Under the pieces are notes generated by a model. The model saw only the letters and a program-made list of their open reading frames with translations, searched no databases and was not told the origin of the DNA. Below, in pieces: positions 1 to 13,471 of a stretch of DNA of 64,000 nucleotides. The stretch's first letter is position 1; every line of letters starts with the position of its first letter. This DNA comes from Lethocerus indicus (lineage: Eukaryota > Arthropoda > Insecta > Hemiptera > Belostomatidae): positions 39,087,392-39,151,391 of the forward strand of contig JACDQD010000001.1 in the NCBI GenBank assembly GCA_019843655.1. Direction: 5' to 3'. A program made the translations under genes and the position numbers.

Positions 1-910
1 GTATGTTGATCTATTTATATAATTATAAATATTGTTGCAATGATTTTTCTTAACCCTTGTGGTGCAGAACAATAAATATATTTTCTATAAATAATTATGC
101 GCTTATTATGAAATGTCCATTCCACACGATCTAAGTAAATCGGAATGGAGCCAATAAAATTACTTCTTTCTTACTGTAAATTCTTAAAGAATAGCTGGAA
201 TGAGATTAAGTAGTTTTTCATAACCCAAATATAAGCGAATATATTTATTTGATTACTTTTGTCAACTGTATGTATTTGTTCGTATGGAACTGAATTATGT
301 ACATATACTGTACATTATCGATAATTTTCTGTTTAAAACTATAAATAAACGGCGATCTTGAAATAATAACATTTTAATGATTTGTTACCTTAGCTATATA
401 TTACACCCCATGTAGGAAATCCCTCACCTCACATTCCACTTAATTGTTGTAGATGTCAATTTCTATGTAACTTCTGTCAGTTTTCTTCAGTAGTGTGATT
501 TTAAATGGAAGATACTTCCTTTACTTGTAAAGTTAAATTTATAGGTTCCTCTTGACTAATTACTTGGTAGAAGAAATTTTGCCCTTCTTAAATTTAATAT
601 TTATAAAGAAATTGTAGGATATCATAACAATTAAAAATTTATATTTTGATAATGTACCCCAGCTTTGAAAATGTGAGGGATTGCCAGACATGTTACTGAT
701 AAACAAATAATGAAAAATTATATTTTAAAAACTTTCTTTATCTAATTCTTACACTCAATAGGTTTTAGATATTAATTTTGAAAAAAATTATTTATCAATA
801 AAACATATAATAATTGCACTATTATTTTGATAAAATAACTTGCTTAATTCATAGATATCTAATTAAAATAATCAATTTTTATTTTAATTTTTTGAATTAT
901 TCTGTTGCAG

Positions 911-945
911 ATGTGCCACTTAATTTATCAAAACATTCAGGTTAG
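911..945 (+). CDS. Possible terminal coding exon of an upstream gene (partial)
   Basis: A good acceptor (tctgttgcag, ending at 910) is followed by a short open stretch. Read in the phase where the first two bases finish a codon, it gives VPLNLSKHSG and then TAG at 943-945. PLNLS resembles the PxDLS-type motif that binds the corepressor CtBP and that often lies near the C-terminus of zinc-finger transcription factors. That link is inference from five residues. AATAAA follows at about 1416. The exon is too short to identify a protein, and a chance acceptor plus short ORF is quite possible in AT-rich DNA. Confidence 0.2.
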
Positions 946-1092
946 GAGAACTACAGTAATATATTGGTGAATCGGGCTGCTTCTGATTCCTAACTGCCTC
1001 CTTTTAGACTGCGGAATGTACGAACATGTGTAAATGTAATATTTATAATGTTAAGAAATATAATGAATATAATTATGTGTATATTTAGTAAG

Positions 1093-1096
<4 letters not shown>

Positions 1097-1142
<46 letters not shown>
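1097..1142. repeat. (TA)n microsatellite
   Basis: An essentially pure TA dinucleotide run of about 46 bp in intergenic DNA. Confidence 0.95.
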
Positions 1143-1146
<4 letters not shown>

Positions 1147-2555
1147 CCAAGTTATACACATCATAGCTAATAATTATGTGCCTTGTTATTCTAAATAGGC
1201 TGCTGGCTTGTTAAATATATAATTTAATTTTGTATAGTGTAAAATAATGGTGGAAATTATAGTTTTTAAAACTGTTAAATACATATTAATAAGGTATATT
1301 ATTACAGATCAATTGTAATTAATAATTATACATGAAATTCAAAATATCACTGTATTATATAATGTTATGAAATATTTTACAAATTATATTTATTTTCTTC
1401 TTCCTTAAAACTATAAATAAAAAGAATGTCTTTTCTATATAAATGAACTATGTATTATTATTTTTATGAACAAATAATTTACTATTACTGGTTGGTTTTA
1501 TTTCATCCAGGATAATTCAATACCTGTTTTATTTAATTCGACCTGTTAATCAACCAGTATTTATTTAGATTTAACATAGACATATTGTTATCGTACATAC
1601 CTTCTTCATATATAAATCAGCTGTTTTATGTAGGACTCCATTCATTCCTGAATTAATGTTACTTTTCTCTTATCATACCATAATTAAATTTGTCTGTGTG
1701 AATTTTTAACACCTTTAAAAGAATTAAAAAATAACGTAATAACGTTCATGAGAACTGAATATAAAGAAATTATGAAACCTTTTTTTATCAATTTAGCCAG
1801 CATTGAAAATGATTATTAAGTAATTCATTGCATTTCCATTATTAATGAAGTGGGGCTGCTGTGGTTGAGAATTTCATTGCAATCACTGATTTAGTTCTAG
1901 CTCAATGGCTAATATTATGCCTTGGTTTGTGTTCTCATATATAATTATAGTTGGTGGCTTCAGCCACTGTTCATAATACCTGATAGGTATGTGGACAAAA
2001 CATCCTCACTTTAGAGGACTACTGTTATTAATACCATTAATGATACAGTTATAAACTGCGAGTAGATTTTTTTAAATTATTTTTTGTATGAACTATTTTA
2101 TAATTCATACTGGAGTTAAAAATAGTATGGTTATTGTTGTTGACGTTTTATTAAAAAAATTGTTCAAAATGGAGGCATTACTTTCTGTGATGTTCTGACA
2201 CCTAAATGTGGAAACGTAGACCAATGTTTTTGTATTAATTAAAATGTAAATTCACTTCAATTAATTATAACAGGTTGAATCCTTATACATTACACTCTGT
2301 AAGTGAATAAAGTATTACAATGTTTTGATGACAGTTTTATTCACACCTAAATTGTAAATTACAGCTTTCTGCTCCTAAAATGAGATTTGTGAGAAGGGGA
2401 AACAATTCGAGGTAGGCCTATTTCTAGTTAAATTACAAACTTTACAAAAACTGGAGAAATATAAACTAACATTGTAGGAAACATGGTGTAATTAAATTTG
2501 ATTTAATGTCAGAAATAAAACATGCTGCTAATTCTAACCCAAATTTCTCCTTCAA

Positions 2556-2558
<3 letters not shown>

Positions 2559-2618
<60 letters not shown>

Positions 2619-2619
2619 A
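2559..2619. repeat. Compound (TA)n(CA)n microsatellite
   Basis: About 43 bp of TA repeats pass directly into about 17 bp of CA repeats. A short separate CA run follows near 2696-2706. Confidence 0.95.
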
Positions 2620-3501
2620 TGTTAGTTAATTTTATTTTTATACTAATGACACGCTCAATGAATGCCTGATATTTTAAATTTAATGTATGTCCAAACACAC
2701 ACACACAGCATTTATTTTCTGCGCAATTTTTCCTGATGTCGATATGCGCAGATGTGTATATATATAGATTTATATTTATTTATTTATATATACAATAGTT
2801 CCATTTTGAAATGTTGTTATTTTATGGGGAATTGAAGCAGGCGTCATTTCTCTGAAGATCCATTTATACGTGTTTCATATTTTGCAATTAGACGGTTATA
2901 CAGAAAAGCTATAGTTCATTTCTCTCTTTTTGTAATAACGAAAGGTGAAATTTTAGCTACCGGTCCATTTGAAGTGGTGGCTATATATTTTAAAAATCTT
3001 GAGTATGACTAGGGTGCATTTCGTATTTCAAAAATCTTCTTCCTCACTCAGAATCATTAGAAACGACACGGTTATTTTGGAAAGAATTACATCTAGGCAT
3101 TAAATCTTAAACTTTAAATTTATATTAACGGTGTATTGAAGAAATATTTTTCTAAAAGCAAATAATTCGCGGCAAAATATGAAATCAATGTCGGGAATTT
3201 ATTACAAATTTTTCGTTTTAATAACATTCTTGAAAATAGCATTTAATAGTCATTATACAGAACATTTTCTCTACATTGAAATTGTTTTATATTAAAAAGG
3301 GGGGCTTACAATTTGAACTTTATTGAAACTCTTAAATTGGAACGATGGGTCAAGAAACCAATTCAATATATTCAAATTAAACACGTAGGATATTTTGAAA
3401 TTTATCCCTTATTTTAATAGAATTTTAATTTTGCGTCCTGCAATTCTTTTAATACTTGTCTCAGTCTGTGACGTCACTGGAAGGGAATAGAAACAGAGAA
3501 A

Positions 3502-3552
3502 ATGGCGAGCGGTTTGTGTCTCGGATCAGTGTCGTGCTTTTTTCAACTTTGA
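3502..3552 (+). other. Short upstream ORF in the presumed MTA-like 5' leader
   Basis: An ATG in a strong initiation context (AAAATGG) opens a 16-codon frame that ends in TGA, about 85 bases before the main ATG at 3638. A second upstream frame from 3456 ends with a TGA at 3639-3641 that overlaps the main start as ATGA. Either could reduce translation of the main frame if it lies in the mRNA. The transcription start is not visible, so inclusion in the leader is inferred. Confidence 0.35.
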
Positions 3553-3637
3553 ACAATATTTTTACTTTAATGATACGCTGTGTTGTGATCGAGGTGCGTG
3601 TCAATGCCGAGTATTGTGGACAGTTAAAAAAGCGACG

Positions 3638-6600
3638 ATGAACGCCAATATGTACAGGGTTGGAGGTATGTTTCCAGTTAGGCGAACGTTTCGTTGAAGC
3701 TTTTTAACCGGCTGTACCTTAAAGCTTAATTTTGTCTGGGCCGAGCGTTGAAAAAATATATCAACCGTTCCAACAGCCTTTCTCCCTGTTAGTGTACTCT
3801 TCGAATGCCCAATTTCAAAATTTGACGAGTAGTTTTCGATTTTTGTCGATTTGTGTACCGTTTTGGCTGTAAAATTACTACCTGAGGGTTGGATAACCTC
3901 TATCCCAATTGCGCTACTCACTTTTATATTCCGGTGCAAGGAATAGTGGTATTAATCGTTTTAATGCATTTATGAACAGCTCATTTCTTATATGATCAGC
4001 AGTTAATTTTGTGTCAACAAAATCTGTTTTATTAATTGACAGTTGGAAAATGCAGAGGTAATTTACAAATAGAATTACAACTACAAATACTATTATCAGT
4101 GAGATTGGAAGTATACTTGATTTGAGAACATGCGGAACATGTTTAGCTGGCTCAAAACTTAATTTTGTGGCATGTATACTGCCAGAATGTTCTCACCATT
4201 TGTTTCCTGCAGATACTGTTTTAAGTCATTTCTCCTTTATTCTTACTTTGCCTATTTTTATCTTCATTTATTATTTATTTTGGTAAAATACCTTTTCGCC
4301 AGATTGTGTTAAATTCTTATGTGAACTATAATTTATGATATTCTCAGCCATAATTCTTTCTGTTCATTTTATTGACTTAATTCTTTTAAATGAGATATTT
4401 TTTTATTTATTTGACAGTTGATCCAATATTCTAATGGATTTATAGCAACAGATTAATTTCATTCCCTAAGATTCAGTGTAAATATTTATGTTAATAAGGT
4501 GAACTTAAACTGCATTGGATATGTGTTAATTCAGGGTGTATCAATTTTTATTGAATTTACAATCTAAATAAATGAGTAGAAGGTGGCATGACACGTATAT
4601 TTTTAATTAAAGCTTTGCTTGTGCTATATGTTGGGTTTCCTTATTGGTTGTTGATATTAGAATAGTCTAGCTGATCTCATTTTTTTAAATATATATTTAT
4701 ACTTAAAATATTTGTTATTCTAGAATTTTTGTTTCATACCCTTGTTGACTATATATAAGATACCACATGAAAAATTATATAAATATACTTTAATAGACGA
4801 GTAAAATTGCAAGCATCAGATCAATTTTGCTAACACAGGGAAATGCGTGATATTATATTAGGTTTGGAGATTAAACTATAGTAAAAAGGAAAATTTGTGC
4901 AAGTAGCAATTGTGTTGTCAGTATACATATTATTTTTAATATTTAAAAGAGCAGCATGTTCCGTGTATGATTCAAATAGTGTCGAACATTACAGCATTAC
5001 CATAAGGTTGTAAACATTTCATTTATTTTCACGTTTCATCACTAAAATTATTTTGGTGTAAATGGTATTAAACTAGTCATAATAATAACTATCAGAGATG
5101 TCTTACTGTTTTAAATATGTTGGAAGTGAGAGAACCATGTTTAGATATCATAAAAGTTATCAGTTTTAAATGATAATTCAAATAGTGTTAGTGTTAAGAA
5201 TATTTAAATATATCATGAGTCATTGGAATTGCATTGAATTCCCATTTTAATGGAATTTCACTGAAGATAACTTTTTAAAACAGTGAATGAAAATAATGTG
5301 GCAGTGTGTATAATAATTTAGTTATTCGTTGGTACATAATGCCATATTTGAAAATGTGTGTTTGTAAAGTGTAGTAATGAATATTTTGATTCCATTGAAC
5401 TGTAAATATATATCAAACTGTTGATAGATAAGTGGTCATATTTCTAATCTTCATTTTGAGTATATATGTATTTTTATTTATAATTGATAGTGATTAATTA
5501 TTTCAATCACAAATACCTGTTATGGATGTATTATCCTTCCTCTCTATGTGATTACATATTTTAATAGTACTACTCATTATGAACTTAGCTTATCATGTGC
5601 ACAATTAAGACTGCTTTTTAATATTTTCCATACACATCTTATCTATAAGTCAAAAGAAAGCCTTCTGTGTAAAGTGAAAATATTAAGGGGAATGAGTAAA
5701 TACATTTCTTCCAATCCTTTTTACTTTATGAAAATCAATTTGACACAATTGTTTTTTTGGAAATCTATATGTTGGCTAGAAACATTACTGATAGAAAGAA
5801 AAAAATTATTTTATAATTATTGTGATGAAATTATTTTATGTATTAAATTCAAATCTATTAACAGTTTGTATGTGACATCCTTATAGAGTGAAAAGGGAAA
5901 ACACTATTCAGTGATTTAACTTGTAGGAATCAAGGATCATTCAAGATCTCTTAATCTATATCTGTTTAGTAGGTTCCTATAAGTGCCATAGCCATATAAC
6001 CTAATAGCCATTCTGCATAAATTTACATGGTCACTTCTAAAAATGATGGTGAATAACTGATTAAATTACAAGCATTTTCTGAAATTTAATTTTACTTCTT
6101 TGATTTCTTCTAATTTGTAATGATTTATGTGTACATTTCTGCACCCATTTGAATTTGTAAAATTTGATAACAATACAATTCTTTAATCAAATATAGCCAT
6201 ACATTACCTATTTACTTATAATATGAAATAACTTGTTTCAAGAGCAAGTCTACTTAATAATGTGTCTACACTGTTCACTAATTAGACATGGAGAAAAAAG
6301 TTCATGAAAGTTTATAAAATTTCTTGCTTTCAGATTACGTCTACTTTGAGACAGCATCTACAACCCCATATCAGATAAGGAGGATTGAAGAACTAAATAA
6401 GGTTTTTATAATTTTCCATTTTCTCATAATTATATTTTAATATACTCGTTTCTACCTTATTATTAATATGCTTAAGTTTAAAAATTAAATATTATTTCAG
6501 ACTTCAAGCGGGAATGTTGAAGCCAAAGTGATGTGTTTTTTTAGAAGGAGGGACCTGCCATCCTCCTTAATAACTCTAGCAGACAAACATCAGAGTAAGT

Positions 6601-9600
6601 AATGGAATCATTTTTACAAGTTATATATTTGAATCTCTCCAATCATACAACAAATAGTAATAAATTATATTTGTATATGTGGTGTGTGTATAGGTATTTA
6701 TTATGATTATTTAACCATATCTACCGTTTCCTGAATTTTATTGGCACAATATTGATTATCTTCTTCACTGATGTCTGCAAATGCTTCTTATGTGGCTTGA
6801 CCAAATAATTGAATTGTTAAATTTTCTAGGTGCCTTAGAAATGGAAGGTGAAGGAGATAAAGAAGATTTAAATACGAAACAATTACACCAACTGAAACAT
6901 AGAGAATTGTTTTTGTCACGGCAGGTTGAAACACTAGCAGCTACTCATATTCGAGGAAAATGCTCTGTCACTTTGCTCAATGAAACCGAATCACTACTGA
7001 GCTACCTCAATAAAGATGTTAGTACAGATGAGCATAAGCATTTGTTATTTGTAGCATTTTAAGAGTCATAAGGCTATTTATATTCTGTAACAATACATAA
7101 CAATTGTATCTGTTAGCTTTTCATTAAAATGATTTTAGAAATATTTTCAGATAGTACTGAATTGTGCTTGTAAGAATATATTTGAACTTTTCTATTTGCT
7201 AAGCTTTTTATTGTATTTGGATGTAATAAAACGAGTACTGTTATTTCTGCAATCTTTGATTAATTTGCTGTTCCTTATGATTCAGGATACGTTCTTTTAT
7301 TGCCTGGTGTTTGACCCATCACAAAGAACATTATTAGCTGATAAAGGAGAGATTCGAGTTGGGAGTAGATACCAAGCCGACACCCCGCCAATGTTAAGAG
7401 AAGGTAAAGTTGCTATAGAAATTAATTTACCAAATTTTTTACATAATCCTTGGTTATGTTTGAATTTAAGTTTTAGCAATTTTTGCATAAATATATTATT
7501 GTATTTTCATTCATTTATCACACAGAATAGGATTTTAATTCTTAGTTATTTTGAATATATTTTTTAGTAATCCATGAATTTGTTTTCTTCAATGAAGAAG
7601 AGTTACAATAATTTTACAACTTTTTGCACTTCTCAACTGAAATTGAGAGTTAAGTTGAGAAAACTTTAGGTTAAAAATTAATTTGCTACTTTATATGGTG
7701 CATTGACATAATTAAAATGTAAAATACATTTTCATTATTTTGAAGGCTTCTAACAAACTTACTTGTTTTTCTAAGTACATAAAGATATTTTGCTTAATTG
7801 TTAAAGAAGGCATTATTATAGAAATTTATGACTTTAAATATCTTGTTTTGATTGGTTTTTGCTTTTCTTACGCTTAGTTGAATTTATAGTAGATGTTGAT
7901 ATTAAATTTGTTCTATTTTTTCGTTGGTTCTATGGTAGAGTACTAAATAATTCTGTATGTTTCTCAAAATACTTTGTCAGAGTTTTTAGTTGCTACAAAA
8001 TACTTGTTCTGATACACATAATGGATAACAAAATTTACATAGTTGATATGTTGTAAAATTGTTGTGTCTATGTTACCAGACTTTAATTAATATGATTCAT
8101 TTTATTACAATGAATAAATTTTGCTCCGAAGTAATTACTTTTGTCACTAATTGAATATCAACATAACACACGCTTAGACCAATATCTTGATGTTATTTTG
8201 CAACTGCATTATGTCTCATCAGTTCTGATTCTGGCACTGAATTTATATGAATTATTTTTATGAATATATATTCATAGAAATTAATCTTTTGTAGATGAAA
8301 AGGATTTTAGGAGATGTGAAGATTTAGAAACACTCCTTTGGACCCCTGAGCATAATTTAACTGATAGACAAATTGATCAGTTTTTAGTGACCTCAAGGTA
8401 ATGATTTGATTTACAATAACTTTTTGGTAGCATAATTAACTTTGTGAAACTAATTTTAAAGGATAGTGTTCTTAACTCATACTAAACACTGTCAACATTT
8501 AAATGTTTGAAGGTTCTTCCTTCTGTCGCACCCTCATTTGTAGTCATTCAAAATATACATGTCTGTATAATAAACAGTATGTATGTAAATATACATGTAA
8601 GAATTTGAATTTTTAGTTTTTAATTATATTTTATTTTATGTTTATAGATCAGTAGGAACTTTTGCAAGGGCCCTAGATTGTTCTAGCTCAGTAAAGCAGC
8701 CAAGTCTTCATATGAGTGCTGCTGCAGCTTCTAGAGATATTACGCTAGTATGATATTATTAACAGGCCATATATACTATAATTTTAATTCATTAAAGTAT
8801 TCGGGAATTATATTTATCTTGTATTTCTTCTTCTTTGTTCTCAGTTTCATGCAATGGACACATTGCACAAGCATAAGTATACCATGTCTGAAGCTGTGAG
8901 TTCACTAGTACCATCAACAGGGCCAGTTCTTTGTAGGGATGAAATGGAAGAATGGTCTGCTTCAGAAGCCAATTTGTTTGAAGAAGCTTTAGAGAAATAT
9001 GGGAAAGATTTCTCTGACATTAGACAGGATTTTGTAAGTTTTGAATTCCTGTCCATTGGAAACTAGTACATACATAAGTTATCAAGATAGAAGATATTGT
9101 TCTTAAAGCATAAACATAGTATGGATAAGAGTATGAATAAATCAATAATAAAAATGCACCTAATTTTTTCTGGGTTAAGTTTTAATCAGTCAATTATTGG
9201 AGTCATAATTAAATTAAATATGACCCAATAAATTAAATCAATTCAGTTTTATAAATTAAGTTTGCGGAATTTATTGCCACTTTTAATCATCTGTATATGT
9301 TAATCTGTATATCATAGTTTAATCTGTAATATGTTACAGAATGAAAAAACCCATGAATGAACGAATATATTTATACTTAAATGAATATTCATATTTTAGC
9401 TTCCGTGGAAGTCGCTCAAAAATATTATTGAGTATTATTATATGTGGAAAACTACGGATCGTTATGTTCAGCAAAAAAGAGTTAAGGCAGTGGAAGCAGA
9501 GTCTAAGTTAAAGCAGGTGTACATTCCTAATTAGTAAGTAGTAAAATATTAAATACTTATTACCGGATACAAAACAGTTAAACTCAATTATTATAAGGTT

Positions 9601-12600
9601 ATTCATATATCATTTTGATTTTCCTTTTAGCAATAAGCCCAACCCAGCTCTTATGCAACACAAAGGCATTGTCAACGGAACTTCCAACAGTGATATAGTT
9701 AGTAGTGGAAAACCCTGTGAATCATGCAATAGTAAGTATCGCTACTAGAATATCATTTTCATTTTTATTTATACCATTAAGACTTAAATAAAAATTAATC
9801 ATTATGTTCATTTTAGCTTCTGTGTCGAACCAATGGTATGCTTGGGGCCCATCTCACATGCAGTGCAAATTATGCCATCCGTGCTGGACCTATTGGAAAA
9901 AGTATGGTGGATTAAAAATTCCATCCAAACTGGGTAAAAGTAAAATATCTTTTTTATATATTTTTTTCAAGTACTACGTAAGTTAATTAATACATTCATT
10001 GCCAGAGTCCATATATGCCGCAGGCAGCACATTATTTTCACCCTTCATTTTTTCTTCATTCGTCCCATCATCTTGAGTGTTGTTAAAAATAAAACAAGCT
10101 TATGCTGCAATCAACTTAAGCAAGCTCAGCAGTGAATGTGACTAGTAGCATTAAGAGTGCAAGTATTTATCATTTTATTTGAATATGTTTTTGAATCTCA
10201 ATTAAAGTGAATGTTATCTCAGTTGAAATAAAAGTGCATCTAGGAGAAAATTACTTTTTTTGTGACATTTTCAATCTGTTGTATCACTTTGTAAAGGATT
10301 GTAAAAAGAAATTGCAATATGGATACAGTATGAAATCCTTAAAAAATTTTATATTACAGATGAATTCAATGGATAGTAAAGTTAACATTTTTTTAGGGGA
10401 TGGCGAAGTCGATATAATTAAAAAGAAATCAGGCAGCATTTCTGATGAAGGTAAATCTTTTTTTCATTTATTATTTTTGACTAAAGTAATTTTAATAGTT
10501 TTGGTAAATTATTATATTAAATTAGAATGAATAAAAGGAAACTTAATTAAAATTTAAGAAACATATAATATTGTATTGTAGTTATTTAAATAAAAGTTTA
10601 TATGAGTTCATCATTTGTATGATATTTTACAATCAATCAAACAACATTGTACTTGAATCATACAGTATAAATCAAGAATTTTAGACAGGCTTAGAAAAAT
10701 AGTTTCCAAAATATATTGTTAGTACATTATTTTCATTAATGTACAAATAAATGTATTTTATATAAAGCTACAAAATGCAATTTATAAACAAATGTTTTTC
10801 ATAAATTTTATTTTGTTATAGAAAAGCCACCATCTAATGCCACATCTCATCGGCCTCATCGTTGCAGTATAATTGGTTGTGCAAAGGTAAGCTTATAATT
10901 AATACATCATTTTGCAATATGATTATTTTCAGGGAATAGGGATAAATATAAAGATTTAGATTTTATAGATATCAAATGTCATGTTTATTTGGTTTCGGTC
11001 TTCCATTTTTTTAAATTGTGTAACAACCTTTAAAAAGGTTATAAAATAAATTTTTTTCTTTCAGGAATTCAAAGTGAAAGCACAATTGGCACGCCACTAC
11101 GCGACTGCTCATGGACTGGCAGTAAGAGCTGGTTCACCGAGACCCATAATGAAAACTCGGACCGCCTTTTATTTAGCTACAACACCATTGACAAGACTTT
11201 CTAGGAGATTATGTAGAAGTTTGCTGCTTTCTCGTCATGCTGCTAGAGCACCGTTTTGGCCCATCAACGTACAGGCGATAAAACAGGACTGTAAGTAATC
11301 GTGCAGTTTACTTTTACATTATTGCCACTACTGTATGTTAATCATTGTGTAACACTAGTTTTTATGATTTCATTGTTCTCTTATTGTATAGGAAACAAAA
11401 AAAAAATTATTGTGATTGAATTTGATCCTTTTTGTAGGCCAACATCAAATGGCTGGAAAAAGCTGTTTAGAACTCAAAAGTCTTCTTCACGTTCGAAGAA
11501 AAGATAGAGGAAGTGTAACTCACATAGCTACTCGTTTGGGACTAGCTAGAAACCATGAATTAATTATTCCTGATTGGCTTGCACCAACAGACAAAGATAA
11601 ATTACCAAAATCAGATAGAATCGTATTTCCAAAGCCTCCTAAAGCCCCAGGTAAATGTACACCATAAAATATGAATATAAAATAAGGACAAGATTGTCAT
11701 AAAGGAAATTTGCTGTTTCTTTCATTTTAGTCCTGTAGGATAATTTTTCAGGCTATATCTTTTATATAATTCTTTAACGAAACTATTGTTTTTATTAATT
11801 TTCAGTTTTAACATAAAGTTAATGTGTACACGGTTTTTCTTTTCTTTAGATGGAAGTCTATTGTATGAGAGGATTCCGAATAAACCAGATGTAGACAAAC
11901 TAACGTCGAACAATGTACCTTCAACCCTTAAACGTAAACCTTTTGATGAGGTCAATGGAGTAGATGGTAAGCTTGTCTTATTTGGAACAAATATTTTCCT
12001 TCCAATGGCTTTCATTTTGTGACAGTGTGAGGAAGTTATTGCATAATATCTTGTCAAAAGTAGTGTCTCTTTATGACACTTTTTAATAAATCACTTATTA
12101 TATATACTGATAATAATTCGTAATATTTCTGTGCTCCTTTGTGAGTTGCAATAAAACTGAATTTTAATCAGAGCAGAGATTAGCGTCAGTTAATTATAAC
12201 TGTGTAATGAAGTTTTCAGTAATTCAATTCATTTTTTCTCTTTATTTTATCGTATTTGTGTGTGTTTATTTTCTAATTTTGCAGGAGTTAGGGTTCACGA
12301 GGGGGTCGTGCCTGCTAAGAGAGTGCCAAGAGATATGGGTGGAGGAGGTGGCCCAGTCGGTCCTAGAACTGTAATTAACCACCTCAATGGTAAGGCTAGA
12401 GTTGCTGCGGTTACACGCTCAGGCCGTAAGCAAGTAATCTCTTGGATGGATGCACCGGATGATGTCTATTTCAAATCGACGGATTTAACGAAGTACGGTC
12501 TTATTTTGTTAAGCTTAAATTATACAGCAAAAGCATTAAGTTCCACATTAAATGATTACTTTTTTCCTCCCGCTAATGATGGATGGAGTCCTTTTTAAAA

Positions 12601-13028
12601 TTGATTGACTCATGAAATTTGACAGATTCAACTAAGTACAATTTTATTTTGTTAATGTTATATTACATAACGAAGGCGTTGATTTGAGGGCATAACGGCG
12701 AAAGTCAAATTGCGCTATACAATTAGGGGGAAAAAAAGCATTTATTTAAGTTCCACAGCAAATGTTTCCTTTTTCCTATATAGTGATAATAAATTGTGCT
12801 ACATTTTCAATAACCAAATTATAATAATGTTTAAACAACTTATCCGTGTTATATTTAAGTATTTAATGTAAAGAATCTATTTTTTTACACCTGATTTACT
12901 TGTGAAATTTGAATGGCAGGCGAGTGAGGAGGCATCTTACTGCTGTCGAATTAAGAAGAGCAGCAAGGAAACCTTGGCGGAAATTGTCCGTAAAAGGCAT
13001 GGATGATATGATCGTGGTACTCGAATGA
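3638..13028 (+). CDS. MTA1-like: MTA1-like metastasis-associated protein, NuRD complex subunit (18 exons)
   Basis: Nuclear scaffold of the NuRD remodelling and deacetylase complex; in the family it recruits and activates HDAC1/2 and binds RBBP4/7. Coding exons: 3638-3665, 6334-6401, 6501-6594, 6830-7017, 7286-7403, 8295-8397, 8648-8747, 8845-9033, 9400-9533, 9631-9731, 9817-9933, 10397-10450, 10822-10886, 11065-11290, 11438-11650, 11850-11966, 12285-12492, 12920-13028. All join in phase, giving 743 codons plus TGA, close to vertebrate MTA1. The start matches the family opening (MNANMYRVG; vertebrate MAANMYRVG). Domains in order: BAH (about 1-140), ELM2 (from [12 protein letters not shown], about 145-250), SANT (about 263-320, [19 protein letters not shown]), GATA-type zinc finger (about 369-402, CESC...CKLCHPC), a C2H2-like finger (446-469), and the C-terminal basic [10 protein letters not shown] expected to bind RBBP4/7. 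The long first intron (2.7 kb) holds no gene. Identity is secure; the first and the 54-nt twelfth exon are the least certain boundaries. Confidence 0.95.
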
Positions 13029-13465
13029 CAGAGCGAGCTGTGGCGAGAATCTATGCGCCCGCCACATTGATTTCGAACTTTTAAGTAAAATTGAATGGAA
13101 TGGTTTATGTGGATTAATGTTTGATATTATTCTTTGTATATATATATATTAATTTTGAATATTATTTATAAAAGCTAGGTAGGATTTCTAGGTTAAGTAT
13201 ATGTCTTAAGAAAAACTGTTGCCACAATTCTTTGTTTTGTATTGTGACATGTCAGATCTCAGGCCCGTCAAAAAATATAACCATACTTTATTATATTGCT
13301 GTTTTTTATCTTCTAAATTTTAATTCATTGAAATTAAATTTTGTCACTTTTCTTGAGTTCTATTTGTCATTCTCACTTAATGTGTTAATCTTCATTGTAA
13401 TTATCCTTAAAGATCTTTAATATGGACTCTCATAATCGAATATTATTTTTCTTTTTTTATTATCG

Positions 13466-13471
13466 AATAAA
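13466..13471 (+). terminator. Candidate polyadenylation signal of the MTA-like gene
   Basis: AATAAA lies about 440 bases after the stop. A second candidate is at 14987-14992, so long and short 3' ends are both possible. No cleavage site can be assigned from sequence alone. Confidence 0.35.

Larger units (their letters stand above)
1..3455. other. AT-rich intergenic DNA upstream of the MTA-like gene
   Basis: No convincing gene is visible apart from the weak terminal-exon candidate at 911-945. The stretch is strongly AT-rich and poor in CpG. It contains a (TA)n tract at about 1097-1142 and a compound (TA)n(CA)n tract at about 2559-2619. Several AATAAA hexamers occur, for example near 1416, and would suit the 3' end of a + strand gene entering from the left. 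The first bases of the window read like a splice donor (gtatgt), so it may open inside an intron; this is weak evidence. Confidence 0.5.

Noticed and set aside
5548..5886. 112-codon + strand ORF in MTA-like intron 1
   Set aside because: Residues are those expected from random AT-rich DNA (F, I, L, K, N, S, Y), with no splice signals or family match.
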